Source: Methyloversatilis sp. RAC08
GTDB taxonomy: Bacteria > Pseudomonadota > Gammaproteobacteria > Burkholderiales > Rhodocyclaceae
Length of the DNA: 64,000 bases
Direction of reading: 5' to 3'
Assembly: GCF_001713355.1 (NCBI RefSeq)
Contig: NZ_CP016448.1
Location: forward strand, 3,224,001-3,288,000
The stretch's first letter is position 1. Each line of letters opens with the position of its first letter. Of the stretch, positions 19,249-31,154 are shown one piece after another. The translations under genes and the position numbers were made by a program. Under the pieces are notes generated by a model that had not been told where the DNA came from, did not search any database, and saw nothing but the letters and a program-made list of their open reading frames with translations.

Positions 19249-19842
19249 TCAGGCGCTTCGCGACGCGACGCGCGCCGTCAATCTCACGATCAACACAGCG
19301 AGCAGACCCGCCAGCACGAATCGTCCGCCGGATTTGAGGAAAGCTGACCAGACCAGAATCGGCGAGCTGCCGTGCGGGTCATGCGCGTCGCGATGCAGTG
19401 CCCAGAGCAGGGCGTCGAGCACGAAGGGGACATCGAGCGCGAGCAGCAGAGCCAGGGCGGGCAGGGCGCACAGTGCGCGCAGTGGCCATTCGGCGGTGCG
19501 CTGTGCCGGCCAGGCGGCGAGCAGCGCAATGAACAATGTGGGTGCGAGCCAGAAGGTCGCCAGCGGCGTGGTGATGACGGCGCGGGCGCGCGGGTCGGCA
19601 TAGGTCACATGCGTGCCGGTCAGGATCAGCTGACGGATGCCGGCTTCGAGGCGGATCACCGTGTCGGCGCCGGTTTGCGTGATGCCGAGAGACAGCACGC
19701 TGTGATGACGATCGATCAGGTCCATCGTCAGCGCGATCGCGGGCAGCAGACGCTGCATCAGCGCCTCGCCCTGCCACAGCACGAGCGCGCCGATGAGGCA
19801 CAGCGCTGCGATGAAGCGCAGCGCGACATGGCCCGGATTCAT
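19249..19842 (-). CDS. Exosortase H-associated membrane protein
   Basis: 197-residue membrane protein with hydrophobic segments near residues 8-30, 105-120, 125-150 and 170-190, and a soluble loop between the first and second (about 45-100). Its ATG overlaps the exosortase stop (ATGA). A membrane protein of this size directly after xrtH is a regular partner of exosortase H loci. Its exact function is unknown; a role in complex assembly or in presenting substrates is possible. Confidence 0.75.
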   Translation of the reverse strand: MNPGHVALRFIAALCLIGALVLWQGEALMQRLLPAIALTMDLIDRHHSVLSLGITQTGADTVIRLEAGIRQLILTGTHVTYADPRARAVITTPLATFWLAPTLFIALLAAWPAQRTAEWPLRALCALPALALLLALDVPFVLDALLWALHRDAHDPHGSSPILVWSAFLKSGGRFVLAGLLAVLIVRLTARVASRSA

Positions 19843-20387
19843 CGATAGCCGATGTCCGGTTCAGGTTCGGGAACGGGCGCGCGATGCATGATCCACTGGA
19901 AATACAGCGCCAGCAGCGCCACCAGCACGATGGGCCCGATATAGTTGTGCAGCCAGTCGAACCAGCGTGGATCACTGCGCCAGGCGAAGAACAGCGCCGT
20001 GATGCGCGTGACGTTGAGCAGCCACACGAGCAGCAGCCCGGCCAGCCAGCCACCCAATCGCCAGCGCCAGGCGAGCGGCGCCACGGCGAAGGCGGCTGTC
20101 ATCAGCCACAGCAACTCTGCACCGTCGCAACCCTGCAGCACATTGATGCCGCCACCCGGTGCCTGCACGCGCGGTCCGGCCGCTGCGGCACCGCTTTCCG
20201 GCTGAACTGCGGCGATCAGCACGACGGCGGCGCGCACATTGAGGTCTTCGACCCACAGCCGGAACAGCGCGCTGTCCTGCTGCACCGACCAGCCCCACTG
20301 CAGCGCGGCGAAAATCAGCGCGAAAATGCCGACGCGCCAGAAAGCCATGGTGCCGACCGAGTCATCTGCGGGCTTGCCTTCCGTCAC
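19839..20387 (-). CDS. xrtH: Exosortase H (cysteine transpeptidase-like sorting enzyme)
   Basis: 182-residue polytopic membrane protein of the exosortase/archaeosortase family. The three invariant residues are visible: Cys87 (NVLQGCDGAELLW), Arg128 (LNVTRITALFF) and His147 (DWLHNYIGP). The NVTR-type arginine motif and short length fit XrtH, which in known systems processes IPTLxxWG-CTERM proteins. GTG 20387 overlaps the stop of the upstream substrate gene by 4 nt (GTGA); ATG 20348 is another possible start. The gene sits between one VPLPAWAL-tailed protein and its membrane partner, with two more tailed proteins downstream. Confidence 0.88.
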   Translation of the reverse strand: MTEGKPADDSVGTMAFWRVGIFALIFAALQWGWSVQQDSALFRLWVEDLNVRAAVVLIAAVQPESGAAAAGPRVQAPGGGINVLQGCDGAELLWLMTAAFAVAPLAWRWRLGGWLAGLLLVWLLNVTRITALFFAWRSDPRWFDWLHNYIGPIVLVALLALYFQWIMHRAPVPEPEPDIGYR

Positions 20388-21217
20388 GGTTTCGAAGTTT
20401 CCGATTCTCGTTTGCGCAGTCGTGGCCGGACCGCTGCGCCAAGCAGTGAGGCAGCCAGTGCGCCCAGGGCCCAGGCGGGAAGAGGCACATCACCCGACGC
20501 GGCGGTCGGCGGATCGTATTCCAGGGTCAGCAACGGCACATTCACTCCCCCTTCCCGACTGACCAGGCGCTTGGCGGAGCGCGTCGTTGCTTCTGCACCG
20601 CGGATCAACCAGCCGTGGTTGGACGACGGATCATTCACCCATCCCTGAATGTCGGCCAGCATTTCCGGCGTGCCTGCCCACACGAAGGCGCCGGTCGAGA
20701 CCAGCAGAATCGATGCGCTTTCCGCCGCAAAGTCTCCACCCGGGGTGCTCCAGCTCTGGGGCGGGGCAGCCGCATGGTAGCGCTGCGTCCAGGTCACGTC
20801 GCCGGGCAACGCGAGCTCGCCACCGCCGTTGCCTCCTCCGCCTGAACCCGAAGCGCCCTCACCCCACGCGGCGAGCACCCGGTGCAGGCCCGCCACACTG
20901 TCGGCGGGTGCGCCATTGGCGATGCGGTCGATCACCACACGCAAGGAAGCAGACCGTACGGTCGATCCGGGCGGAACGTCGGAGAGGTCGAAGCGCACCA
21001 GGGCGCGTCGTGGAAAACCGGCCGCCGTGGCGCCGATGAACAGGTGGGAACCCGATCCGTTTGCCAGGCCCGGCTCGTCGCCGAACAGGGTCGCATCGGC
21101 TGCCGGCGCGCGCTGTATTTCGACACCTTGCGCCGGAGCGGCGAAAGCGATCAGCACAAGCGAAAGACACCACGGGCGCGCATGGGAAACCATCACAAAT
21201 CGCGACATGGCACTCAT
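20384..21217 (-). CDS. DNRLRE-type surface protein with VPLPAWAL sorting signal
   Basis: About 277-residue secreted protein. From ATG 21217 (GGAG 7 nt upstream) it has a signal peptide ending near APAQG. A DNRLRE-type beta-sandwich domain follows (ALVRFDLSDVPPGSTVRSASLRVV ... DVTWTQRYHAA ... VNDPSSNHGWLIRG). The C-terminus is GDVPLPAWALGALAASLLGAA followed by a basic tail, the three-part exosortase signal. It overlaps xrtH, so substrate and enzyme are translationally coupled. Longer in-frame starts up to 21307 are possible but do not look like signal sequence. Confidence 0.82.
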   Translation of the reverse strand: MSAMSRFVMVSHARPWCLSLVLIAFAAPAQGVEIQRAPAADATLFGDEPGLANGSGSHLFIGATAAGFPRRALVRFDLSDVPPGSTVRSASLRVVIDRIANGAPADSVAGLHRVLAAWGEGASGSGGGGNGGGELALPGDVTWTQRYHAAAPPQSWSTPGGDFAAESASILLVSTGAFVWAGTPEMLADIQGWVNDPSSNHGWLIRGAEATTRSAKRLVSREGGVNVPLLTLEYDPPTAASGDVPLPAWALGALAASLLGAAVRPRLRKRESETSKP

Positions 21218-21338
21218 GCGACGGCTCCGGAAAGGTATGCGACGGAGTCTAGGTACGAAACGTGATGATTTCGTGATGCGTGGGTGCGCCCGTAATGCGC
21301 AGCGCACGAGGTCAAGGAGCGCTGCGCCGTACGGTCGG

Positions 21339-22672
<1,334 letters not shown>

Positions 22673-22676
<4 letters not shown>

Positions 22677-23221
22677 GCCGTGCCGCGGGTGAGCGTGAAG
22701 CGGATGACGCTGCCGGGCGCATCCGAAATGTCTTCGCGGCGGATGCCGATGTTCTCGTTGAAGTGCGCGATGCAGGCGGTGATCAAGCCTTCCGCGAGGT
22801 CACCGAAGTGGCGGTCCGAGCGGTAGGTCATTTCAAGCGTGTTGATGCCGTCGCCACCGATGTCGAAGCGCGGTGGCCGTGCGTCCGGGTAGAGCTTGCG
22901 CACTTCGGGGTGGATGATGGATTCGATGCTCGACAGCATGTGGAAGGAGTCATTCATGCCCGAGAACAGGTGGCCGTAGCCCTGGTGGAAGCGGCCGAAC
23001 AGGTATTCGCCGAAGGTGCGCACGAGTTCGGGCACGGTCTTGCCGGTGCGTGCCGACAGCTCGACCACCATCTTCACCAGTTCATGGTGGTCGTACTGAC
23101 CCACGGCGGTGTAGGCGCCGCCATTCGGCGGTGCAGCCGCCTCGATGACTTCGTCCATCAGTTCGGGCGAGTAACGTGCCTCGACCATGTCGATGAATTC
23201 CGTGAATACCATGCCCTTCAT
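22673..23221 (-). CDS. H-NOX heme-based nitric oxide sensor
   Basis: 182-residue heme NO/O2-binding domain protein. Heme-pocket residues are present: proximal His104 (SIIHPEVRKLYPDARPPRF), the conserved Pro pair that distorts the heme, and the YxSxR heme-propionate motif (Tyr133, Ser135, Arg137 in TYRSDR). No distal tyrosine is evident from inspection, which would favour NO over O2 binding, but that needs alignment. Stand-alone cytosolic form, cotranscribed with the hybrid kinase by a 4-nt overlap. Confidence 0.93.
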
Positions 23222-23265
23222 GCCGGACCTCCCCGCTACCCGCTGACGATGCCCGGTTAACGGCG

Positions 23266-23660
<395 letters not shown>

Positions 23661-23690
23661 CGGCCATCGCCTGGTTCCGGGCCTCCTGGA

Positions 23691-24269
23691 CTACTGGCCG
23701 GACATCGGTTTGAGCAGCACCATCAGGGCCCCCGCGCCGCCTTCGTGCGGCCGAGCCTGACAAAACGCCAGCACCTCCTGGCGATGCATCAGCCAGCCCA
23801 GCACCAGGCCTTTCAGCACCGGCTCCCGCCCGGGCGAACCCAATCCCTTGCCGTGAATGACCCGCACGCAGCGCAGTCCGCGCCGGTGCGCGTCGTGCAT
23901 GAAACCGACCACCAGATCGTGCGCGGCGTCGCGTGTGGCGCCGTGCAGATCGATCTGCCCCTGCGACACCCAGCGGCCGCGTCGCAGGTCGCGCAGCACC
24001 TGCTTGCCCAGACCGGCGCGCAGGAAGGACGGCTCTTCGCCGCCTTCCAGACGCAGATCGGTCGATAGCGGCCCGCGGATCGATTCGGCCAGCACCGACC
24101 GGTCGTCCGCTTCACGCTGTACCGGCCAGGCGCGCGGCGGCGGGGTTTCGAGCAGGATGCGGTCGGTGTATAGACGATGCACGCCTTCCACCGCCTGCCT
24201 GAACAGCGCGATGTCTTCAGCGTCGGGCAGCGCCGGCGCCGGGTGGCGCCGCCTCTTGTTCGAAGACAT
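23691..24269 (-). CDS. Smr-domain protein
   Basis: 192-residue protein with a C-terminal Smr (MutS2-like small) domain: DLHG (107-110), HGKG (139-142) and GGAGALMVLL near the end. Smr domains are nucleic-acid nicking or binding modules; stand-alone versions resemble SmrA/YdaL. The function in this organism is unknown. It lies 22 nt downstream of trxB on the same strand, so the two are probably cotranscribed. Confidence 0.9.
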   Translation of the reverse strand: MSSNKRRRHPAPALPDAEDIALFRQAVEGVHRLYTDRILLETPPPRAWPVQREADDRSVLAESIRGPLSTDLRLEGGEEPSFLRAGLGKQVLRDLRRGRWVSQGQIDLHGATRDAAHDLVVGFMHDAHRRGLRCVRVIHGKGLGSPGREPVLKGLVLGWLMHRQEVLAFCQARPHEGGAGALMVLLKPMSGQ

Positions 24270-24291
24270 CGCGCGTCATGTCCAACCGGAA

Positions 24292-25616
<1,325 letters not shown>

Positions 25617-26288
25617 ATGGTAACGGCTCACCCCGTTTCAGTTACGGCTTTGCGCACGTTTTCGATGTTCAGCGGGCTGCCCGACAGTTCGCTCGACCCG
25701 GTCGCCAAGGTATCCAACATGCGGCGCGTGCCGCGCGGTTCCATCGTGGTCCGCGCCGGCGACAAGACTGACTTCGTCTACCTCATCCTGTCCGGCAGCC
25801 TGAAGGTGCTGGTGAGTGACGAGGAGGGCCGCGAGGTCATCCTGTCGATGCTCGGTCCGGGCGAGTTGTTCGGCGAAATGGGCGTGCTGGACGACAACCC
25901 GCGTTCGGCCACCGTGGTATCCGTGGTGCCGAGTGACCTGATCGTCATTGCAAAGACCGACTTCAAGCGCGTGCTGCAGGAGAACTTCGACGTGTCGATG
26001 TTCATCATGCGCAATCTGGTGGCGCGCCTGCGCACCGCCGACCGCAAGATCGAAAGTCTTGCGCTGATGGATGTCTATGGTCGCGTGGCGCGCCTGCTGC
26101 TCGAAATGGCCGACGAGGTGGATGGCCAGAAGGTCGTTAATCGCAAGATTTCGAAGCAGGACATTGCCAAGATGATCGGTGCGTCGCGCGAAATGGTGTC
26201 GCGCGTCATGAAGGATCTGCACCTGCAGGGCCTGATCGAAGAAGCCAACGGCAAGATCCATCTGCGCGAGCGCCTCGAAACCGTTTGA
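25617..26288 (+). CDS. Crp/Fnr-family transcriptional regulator
   Basis: 223-residue regulator with an N-terminal cyclic-nucleotide-binding-type beta roll (VRAGDKTDFVYLILSGSLKVLV ... MLGPGELFGEMGVLDDNPRSATV) and a C-terminal winged helix (KISKQDIAKMIGASREMVSRVMKDL). No N-terminal Cys cluster, so it is not an oxygen-sensing FNR; whether it binds cAMP is unknown. ATG 25617 has a near-perfect AGGAGG 6 nt upstream, which favours it over in-frame starts back to 25494. Located between trxB and ftsK. Confidence 0.9.
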   Translation: MVTAHPVSVTALRTFSMFSGLPDSSLDPVAKVSNMRRVPRGSIVVRAGDKTDFVYLILSGSLKVLVSDEEGREVILSMLGPGELFGEMGVLDDNPRSATVVSVVPSDLIVIAKTDFKRVLQENFDVSMFIMRNLVARLRTADRKIESLALMDVYGRVARLLLEMADEVDGQKVVNRKISKQDIAKMIGASREMVSRVMKDLHLQGLIEEANGKIHLRERLETV

Positions 26289-26315
26289 CGCTCGCAGGTC
26301 GCCGCTTTCCGACAC

Positions 26316-26345
26316 GGGCCGCTGATGCGGCCCGCGTCTTATAAT
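26316..26345 (+). terminator. GC hairpin after the regulator, next to a -10 element for ftsK
   Basis: GGGCCGC-TGAT-GCGGCCC (26316-26333), a perfect 7-bp stem with a 4-nt loop, 28 nt after the regulator stop. It is followed by CTT and TATAAT (26340-26345). It may end the regulator RNA; the TATAAT could be the ftsK -10 box. Confidence 0.5.
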
Positions 26346-26383
26346 CGGGCCTGTTTCAACCCCGGCCCCGCGCCATCTCCCCT

Positions 26384-28660
26384 GTGGCGAAAGACGCTCA
26401 GCAACTTCCCCTCCCCGAACGCATCGCCGCCGTGCTGCACGAGGCCCGCTGGCTGGTCCTTGCCGCGCTGGCGCTTTACCTCATCATGGCACTGGGCGGT
26501 TACGACCGCGCCGATCCGGGCTGGTCACACGCCGCCGCGTCCGAAGGGCTGTCCAACCCGGCCGGCCGTTTCGGTGCCTGGCTGGCCGATCTGGCGCTGT
26601 TCCTGTTCGGGCTGTCGGCCTGGTGGTGGGTGGCCCTGCTGATCGGCGGCTGCATCTGGCTGTCGCGCGCCAGCGAACGTCGGCTTGATCGCCGCCCGCT
26701 CTACGTCGCGCTGGGTGGTTTTCTGCTGGTGCTGCTGTCGAGCAGCGCGCTCGAGGCGGTGCGCTTTCACAGTCTGTCGGCTGATCTGCCGGTCGGGCCG
26801 GGTGGCATGCTGGGCAACGAACTCGGCCAGCTGCTGAGCAGCGGATTCGGCTTCACCGGCAGCACGCTGCTGCTGCTGGTATCGCTTGGCGTCGGGCTGA
26901 GCGGCATGACCGGCGTGACCTGGCTCGGTGCGGCCGAAGCGGTCGGCAGGGTGCTGGAACTTGTGTGGTTCGGCAGCGTGCGCGCCTTCACCACGTGGCG
27001 CGACCGCCGGGTCGGCCAGCAGGTGGCGGAACAGCGCGAGGCGGTGGTCGAGGCCGAGCGGCGCAAGCCGTCGCGCCGGCGCGAGCCGATCCGCATCGAA
27101 GTGCCGGAAGTCGAAGTGCAGCAGTCGGAACGGGTCAATCAGGAGCGTCAGCAGACGCTGTTCGCCAATCTGCCCGGCTCGCTGCCGCCGCTCGCCTTGC
27201 TCGACGAAGCGAAGCCGGACATCGAACCGCCCAGTCCGGAAACGCTGGAACTCATTTCGCGCCAGATCGAACGCAAGCTGGCCGATTTCAATGTTGAGGT
27301 GAAGGTGCTGGCCGCCTATCCGGGCCCGGTCGTCACGCGCTACGAAATCGAGCCGGCGACCGGCGTCAAGGGCAGCCAGATCGTCGGTCTGGTGAAAGAC
27401 CTGGCCCGCGCGCTGTCGGTCACGAGCATCCGCGTGGTCGAGACCATTCCGGGCAAGAGCTGCATGGGGCTGGAAATCCCCAACGCACGCAGGCAGATCG
27501 TGCGCCTGTCGGAAATCCTCGGTTCGGTCGCCTATCACGACATGGCCAGCCCGCTGACGATGGCGCTCGGCAAGGACATCGGCGGCCTGCCGGTGGTGGC
27601 GGATCTGGCGCGCATGCCGCATGTGCTGGTCGCCGGTACGACCGGCTCGGGCAAGTCGGTGGCGATCAACGCGATGATCCTGTCGCTGCTTTACAAGGCC
27701 GATCCGAGCCGCATCCGGCTCATCATGATCGACCCGAAAATGCTGGAACTGTCTGTTTACGAAGGCATTCCGCATCTGCTCGCACCGGTCGTGACCGACA
27801 TGCGCCATGCCGCCAACGCACTCAACTGGTGCGTTGGCGAGATGGACCGTCGCTACAAGCTGATGTCGACGCTCGGCGTGCGTAATCTGGCAGGCTTCAA
27901 CGCCCGCCTGCTGGAAGCCGAAAAAGCCGGGGTGCCGCTGAACAATCCGTTCTCGATCACGCCGGACACGCCCGAACCGCTGCAGACGATGCCGATGATC
28001 GTCGTCGTCATCGATGAACTGGCCGACCTGATGATGGTGGCCGGCAAGAAGATCGAAGAACTGATCGCCCGGCTGGCGCAGAAGGCGCGCGCGGCCGGCA
28101 TTCACCTGATACTCGCGACGCAGCGGCCGAGCGTCGATGTGATCACCGGCCTGATCAAGGCGAACATTCCGACCCGCATCGCCTTCCAGGTGTCGAGCAA
28201 GATCGACTCGCGCACCATTCTCGACCAGATGGGCGCCGAGGCGCTGCTCGGCCAGGGTGACATGCTCTACCTCGCGCCCGGTACTGGCCTGCCGACGCGG
28301 GTTCATGGAGCCTTTGTCGCCGACGGCGAGGTGCACAAGGTGGTCGATCATCTGAAGAGCACCGGCGCGCCGGATTACATCGAAGGCCTGCTGACCGGCG
28401 CGACCGACGACGACGGCGGCGAACTGCAGCTCGAAGGTGCGGGTGGCGGTGCTGGCGGCGAAGCGGACCCTTTGTACGATCAGGCGGTCGAAGTCGTCGT
28501 CAAGACGCGCCGGCCGTCGATTTCGCTGGTGCAGCGTCACCTGCGCATCGGCTACAACCGCGCCGCGCGCCTGATCGAGCAGATGGAGAAATCCGGGCTC
28601 GTGTCACCCATGAATGCCACCGGCGGTCGCGAAGTGCTGGCGCCGGTGCGGGAGGAATGA
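26384..28660 (+). CDS. ftsK: DNA translocase FtsK
   Basis: Septum-associated DNA pump that clears chromosome dimers at division with XerCD. 758 residues: four hydrophobic segments in the first 185, a short linker, then the alpha/beta RecA-like motor with Walker A near residue 420 ([12 protein letters not shown]) and Walker B ([14 protein letters not shown]). The C-terminal gamma winged helix ([20 protein letters not shown]) reads KOPS sites. Start is GTG 26384. Overlaps lolA by 4 nt. Confidence 0.95.
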   Translation: MAKDAQQLPLPERIAAVLHEARWLVLAALALYLIMALGGYDRADPGWSHAAASEGLSNPAGRFGAWLADLALFLFGLSAWWWVALLIGGCIWLSRASERRLDRRPLYVALGGFLLVLLSSSALEAVRFHSLSADLPVGPGGMLGNELGQLLSSGFGFTGSTLLLLVSLGVGLSGMTGVTWLGAAEAVGRVLELVWFGSVRAFTTWRDRRVGQQVAEQREAVVEAERRKPSRRREPIRIEVPEVEVQQSERVNQERQQTLFANLPGSLPPLALLDEAKPDIEPPSPETLELISRQIERKLADFNVEVKVLAAYPGPVVTRYEIEPATGVKGSQIVGLVKDLARALSVTSIRVVETIPGKSCMGLEIPNARRQIVRLSEILGSVAYHDMASPLTMALGKDIGGLPVVADLARMPHVLVAGTTGSGKSVAINAMILSLLYKADPSRIRLIMIDPKMLELSVYEGIPHLLAPVVTDMRHAANALNWCVGEMDRRYKLMSTLGVRNLAGFNARLLEAEKAGVPLNNPFSITPDTPEPLQTMPMIVVVIDELADLMMVAGKKIEELIARLAQKARAAGIHLILATQRPSVDVITGLIKANIPTRIAFQVSSKIDSRTILDQMGAEALLGQGDMLYLAPGTGLPTRVHGAFVADGEVHKVVDHLKSTGAPDYIEGLLTGATDDDGGELQLEGAGGGAGGEADPLYDQAVEVVVKTRRPSISLVQRHLRIGYNRAARLIEQMEKSGLVSPMNATGGREVLAPVREE

Positions 28661-29298
28661 TCATGGTGCATCCGTGGCGGGCATCCGTCGTCGCCGCGTT
28701 GTGTCTGCTGGCGCTGCCGGCTTCGGCCGCGAGCGGCATCGAGCAGTTGCGTGCCTTCATCGAATCAACCCAGTCAGGTCGTGCGAGCTTCGAGCAGCGG
28801 GTGACCGCGAAGTCCGGTCGCAAGCCGCAGGAAGCGAGCGGCACGATGGCGTTTTCGCGCCCCGGCAAGTTCCGCTGGACCTATGACAAGCCCTATTACC
28901 AGTTGCTGGTCGGCGATGGCGAAAAGCTGTGGGTGCATGACCGCGATCTGAATCAGGTCACGGTGAAGACGCTGGGCGACGCCCTGGCGTCGACGCCCGC
29001 AGCGCTGCTTGCCGGTCGCAACGAACTCGAACGCAATTTCGAACTGCGCGAAGGCGGTGTCGAGGACGGACTGTCCTGGGTGGACGCCAAACCCAATGCC
29101 GCGGAAGGCGGTTTCGAATCGGTGCGCATCGGCTTCGCCGACGGCATGCTGCGCGGCATGGTGCTGCGCGACAGTTTCGGTCAGACCACGCTGCTGCGAT
29201 TCAACAGCTTCGAACGCAATCCGAAGCTCGATGACGCGCAGTTCCGCTTCACGCCACCCGCCGGCGCCGACGTGATCGGCGACGGCGCGAATCAGTGA
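28657..29298 (+). CDS. lolA: Outer-membrane lipoprotein carrier LolA
   Basis: Periplasmic chaperone that ferries lipoproteins from LolCDE to LolB. 213 residues with a signal peptide cleaved near PASAAS. The LolA core is visible: [51 protein letters not shown], split here only for recognition as the SRPGKFRW and DGEKLWVHD motifs. The ATG overlaps the ftsK stop, and rarA follows 23 nt later, the usual ftsK-lolA-rarA order. Confidence 0.94.
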   Translation: MIMVHPWRASVVAALCLLALPASAASGIEQLRAFIESTQSGRASFEQRVTAKSGRKPQEASGTMAFSRPGKFRWTYDKPYYQLLVGDGEKLWVHDRDLNQVTVKTLGDALASTPAALLAGRNELERNFELREGGVEDGLSWVDAKPNAAEGGFESVRIGFADGMLRGMVLRDSFGQTTLLRFNSFERNPKLDDAQFRFTPPAGADVIGDGANQ

Positions 29299-29321
29299 GC
29301 GGCCTTTCGTGATCACCGTGC

Positions 29322-30686
29322 ATGGCTGATCTATTCGGCATGCCGGACGAACCGGCGCCGCCCGCGCGCGCCAGTGCTGCACCCGGCGAGGCCAGAAGTT
29401 CGGCCCACGCACCGCTGGCCGAACTGCTGCGCCCGCGCACGCCGGACGAGGTGATCGGTCAGCAGCATCTGCTCGGGCCGGGCAAGCCGCTGCGGCTTGC
29501 GTTCGAATCCGGCATTCCGCACTCGATGATCCTGTGGGGGCCGCCGGGTGTCGGCAAGACCACGCTGGCGCGCCTGATGGCCACCGCCTTCGATGCCGAA
29601 TTCACCGCGCTGTCTGCAGTGTTTGCCGGCGTGAAGGACATCCGCGAAGCCATGCAGCGCGCCGAAGCGGTCGCCGCGAACACCGGCCGGCGCACCATCC
29701 TGTTCGTCGACGAGGTGCATCGCTTCAACAAGGCGCAGCAGGACGCTTTCCTGCCCTACGTCGAGTCGGGCACCGTCACCTTCATCGGAGCAACGACCGA
29801 AAACCCGAGTTTCGAGGTCAATTCCGCGCTGCTGTCGCGCGCCGCCGTATACATATTGCAGAGCCTGAACGAGGACGAGTTGCAGGCGCTGTTCGAGCGC
29901 GCCCGCACCTGCGCCCTGAACGGGCTGGCCTTTGACGAGGACGCGCGCGCCCGGTTGATCGGCTTCGCCGATGGTGACGCTCGCAAGTTGCTGAATCTGC
30001 TGGAACAACTCGATACCGCTGCGCGCACCGCCAAAGTCGATCCGGTCACCGCAGCCTTCGTCGACAGCACCTTGTCGCGCAATCTGCGCCGCTTCGACAA
30101 GGGAGGCGACGCCTTCTACGACCAGATATCCGCGCTGCACAAGTCGGTGCGCGGCTCCAACCCCGACGCCGCGCTGTACTGGTTCGTGCGCATGCTCGAC
30201 GGCGGCGCCGATCCGCTCTACCTGGGCCGGCGCATCGTGCGCATGGCGGTCGAGGACATCGGTCTGGCCGACCCGCGCGGGCTGGAACTGTCGCTGCAGG
30301 CCTGCCAGACCTACGAACGGCTCGGCTCGCCCGAAGGCGAACTGGCGCTCGCCCAGGCCGTCATCTTTCTTGCGTGCGCCGCCAAGTCGAACGCCGTCTA
30401 CATGGCGTACAACGCCGCGCGCCGCTTCGTGGCCGAGGACGGTTCGCGCCCGGTGCCGATGCATCTGCGCAACGCGCCGACGAAAATGATGAAGAACATG
30501 GGCTTCGGCGCCGAGTACCGCTACGCGCACAGCGAGCAGGACGGCTACGCGGCGGGCGAGCGCTACCTGCCCGACGGCATGCCCGAACCGCAGTGGTATC
30601 AGCCGACCGATCGCGGCATGGAAGCGAAGATCGCCGAAAAACTGGCCGCGCTGCGCGAACGGGACCGCAAGGCGCGCGGCGATTGA
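29322..30686 (+). CDS. rarA: Replication-associated recombination protein A (MgsA/RarA)
   Basis: AAA+ clamp-loader-like ATPase that acts at stalled replication forks. 454 residues. It has Walker A GPPGVGKTT (near residue 75), Walker B ILFVDEVHRF, sensor motif GATTENPSFEVNSALLSRA and the C-terminal tetramerisation region (YMAYNAA ... RNAPTKMMKNMGFGAEYRYAH). Complete. Followed by a REP element and a tandem array. Confidence 0.95.
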   Translation: MADLFGMPDEPAPPARASAAPGEARSSAHAPLAELLRPRTPDEVIGQQHLLGPGKPLRLAFESGIPHSMILWGPPGVGKTTLARLMATAFDAEFTALSAVFAGVKDIREAMQRAEAVAANTGRRTILFVDEVHRFNKAQQDAFLPYVESGTVTFIGATTENPSFEVNSALLSRAAVYILQSLNEDELQALFERARTCALNGLAFDEDARARLIGFADGDARKLLNLLEQLDTAARTAKVDPVTAAFVDSTLSRNLRRFDKGGDAFYDQISALHKSVRGSNPDAALYWFVRMLDGGADPLYLGRRIVRMAVEDIGLADPRGLELSLQACQTYERLGSPEGELALAQAVIFLACAAKSNAVYMAYNAARRFVAEDGSRPVPMHLRNAPTKMMKNMGFGAEYRYAHSEQDGYAAGERYLPDGMPEPQWYQPTDRGMEAKIAEKLAALRERDRKARGD

Positions 30687-30769
30687 CCGACGCTGGTATC
30701 GCGGGCAAGGGCCGCTTCTCGGGCGCCGAGCAGCGCTCGCAGACGCCCGCTGCAGTCAGCGCAGTTCCT

Positions 30770-30881
30770 GCGGGAGCGGCGGCCTGTTGGAGCGGCCCCT
30801 GTGGGAGCGGCGGCCTCGCCGCGATCGTGCCGCGATGGTCGCATTGCAGCGTGCGTATCGCGGCGAGGCCGCCGCTCCCAC
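30770..30881. repeat. REP-like palindromic element 1
   Basis: Arms 30801-30825 and 30857-30881 are exact reverse complements; the left arm begins GTGGGAGCGGCGGCCTCGCC. A 31-bp core separates them, giving 81 bp. A partial extra copy of the arm start lies at 30770-30798. It sits just after rarA in the gap before the converging HAD gene. The arm resembles REP sequences known from Pseudomonas and relatives. No transposase of the REP-associated type is in the window. Confidence 0.88.
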
Positions 30882-31104
30882 AGGATGCACCCCACAGGAT
30901 GCACCCCACAGGATGCACCCCACAGGATGCACCCCACAGGATGCACCCCACAGGATGCACCCCACAGGATGCACCCCACAGGATGCACCCCACAGGATGC
31001 ACCCCACAGGATGCACCCCACAGGATGCACCCCACAGGATGCACCCCACAGGATGCACCCCACAGGATGCACCCCACAGGATGCACCCCACGGGATTTAC
31101 CCCA
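30881..31104. repeat. Tandem array, 15 perfect copies of a 14-bp unit plus one degenerate
   Basis: Unit CAGGATGCACCCCA repeated without error from 30881 to 31090 (15 x 14 bp), then one diverged copy (CGGGATTTACCCCA, 31091-31104). It begins exactly at the last base of REP element 1; the unit contains CCCACAGG, matching the sequence at the end of the REP arm. Open frames across it are artefacts of the repeat. There are no spacers, so it is not CRISPR. Confidence 0.95.
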
Positions 31105-31154
31105 CATGTACCGCTCCCGCAGAAGGCGCGCCGCTCATCGCCCGCTGGCGGGCC

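Noticed and set aside
25617-26288. Oxygen-sensing FNR
   Set aside because: The N-terminal cysteine cluster needed for the iron-sulfur centre is absent.
26525-28540. Long minus-strand frame opposite ftsK, and similar ones opposite pelF (2004-3647), the subtilase (13982-15355) and the RCC1 gene (16434-18668)
   Set aside because: High G+C shadow frames; low-complexity Arg/His/Gln-rich products, with the true genes on the other strand clearly identified by domains.
30881-31104. CRISPR array
   Set aside because: Units are 14 bp and directly joined; there are no unique spacers and no cas genes.
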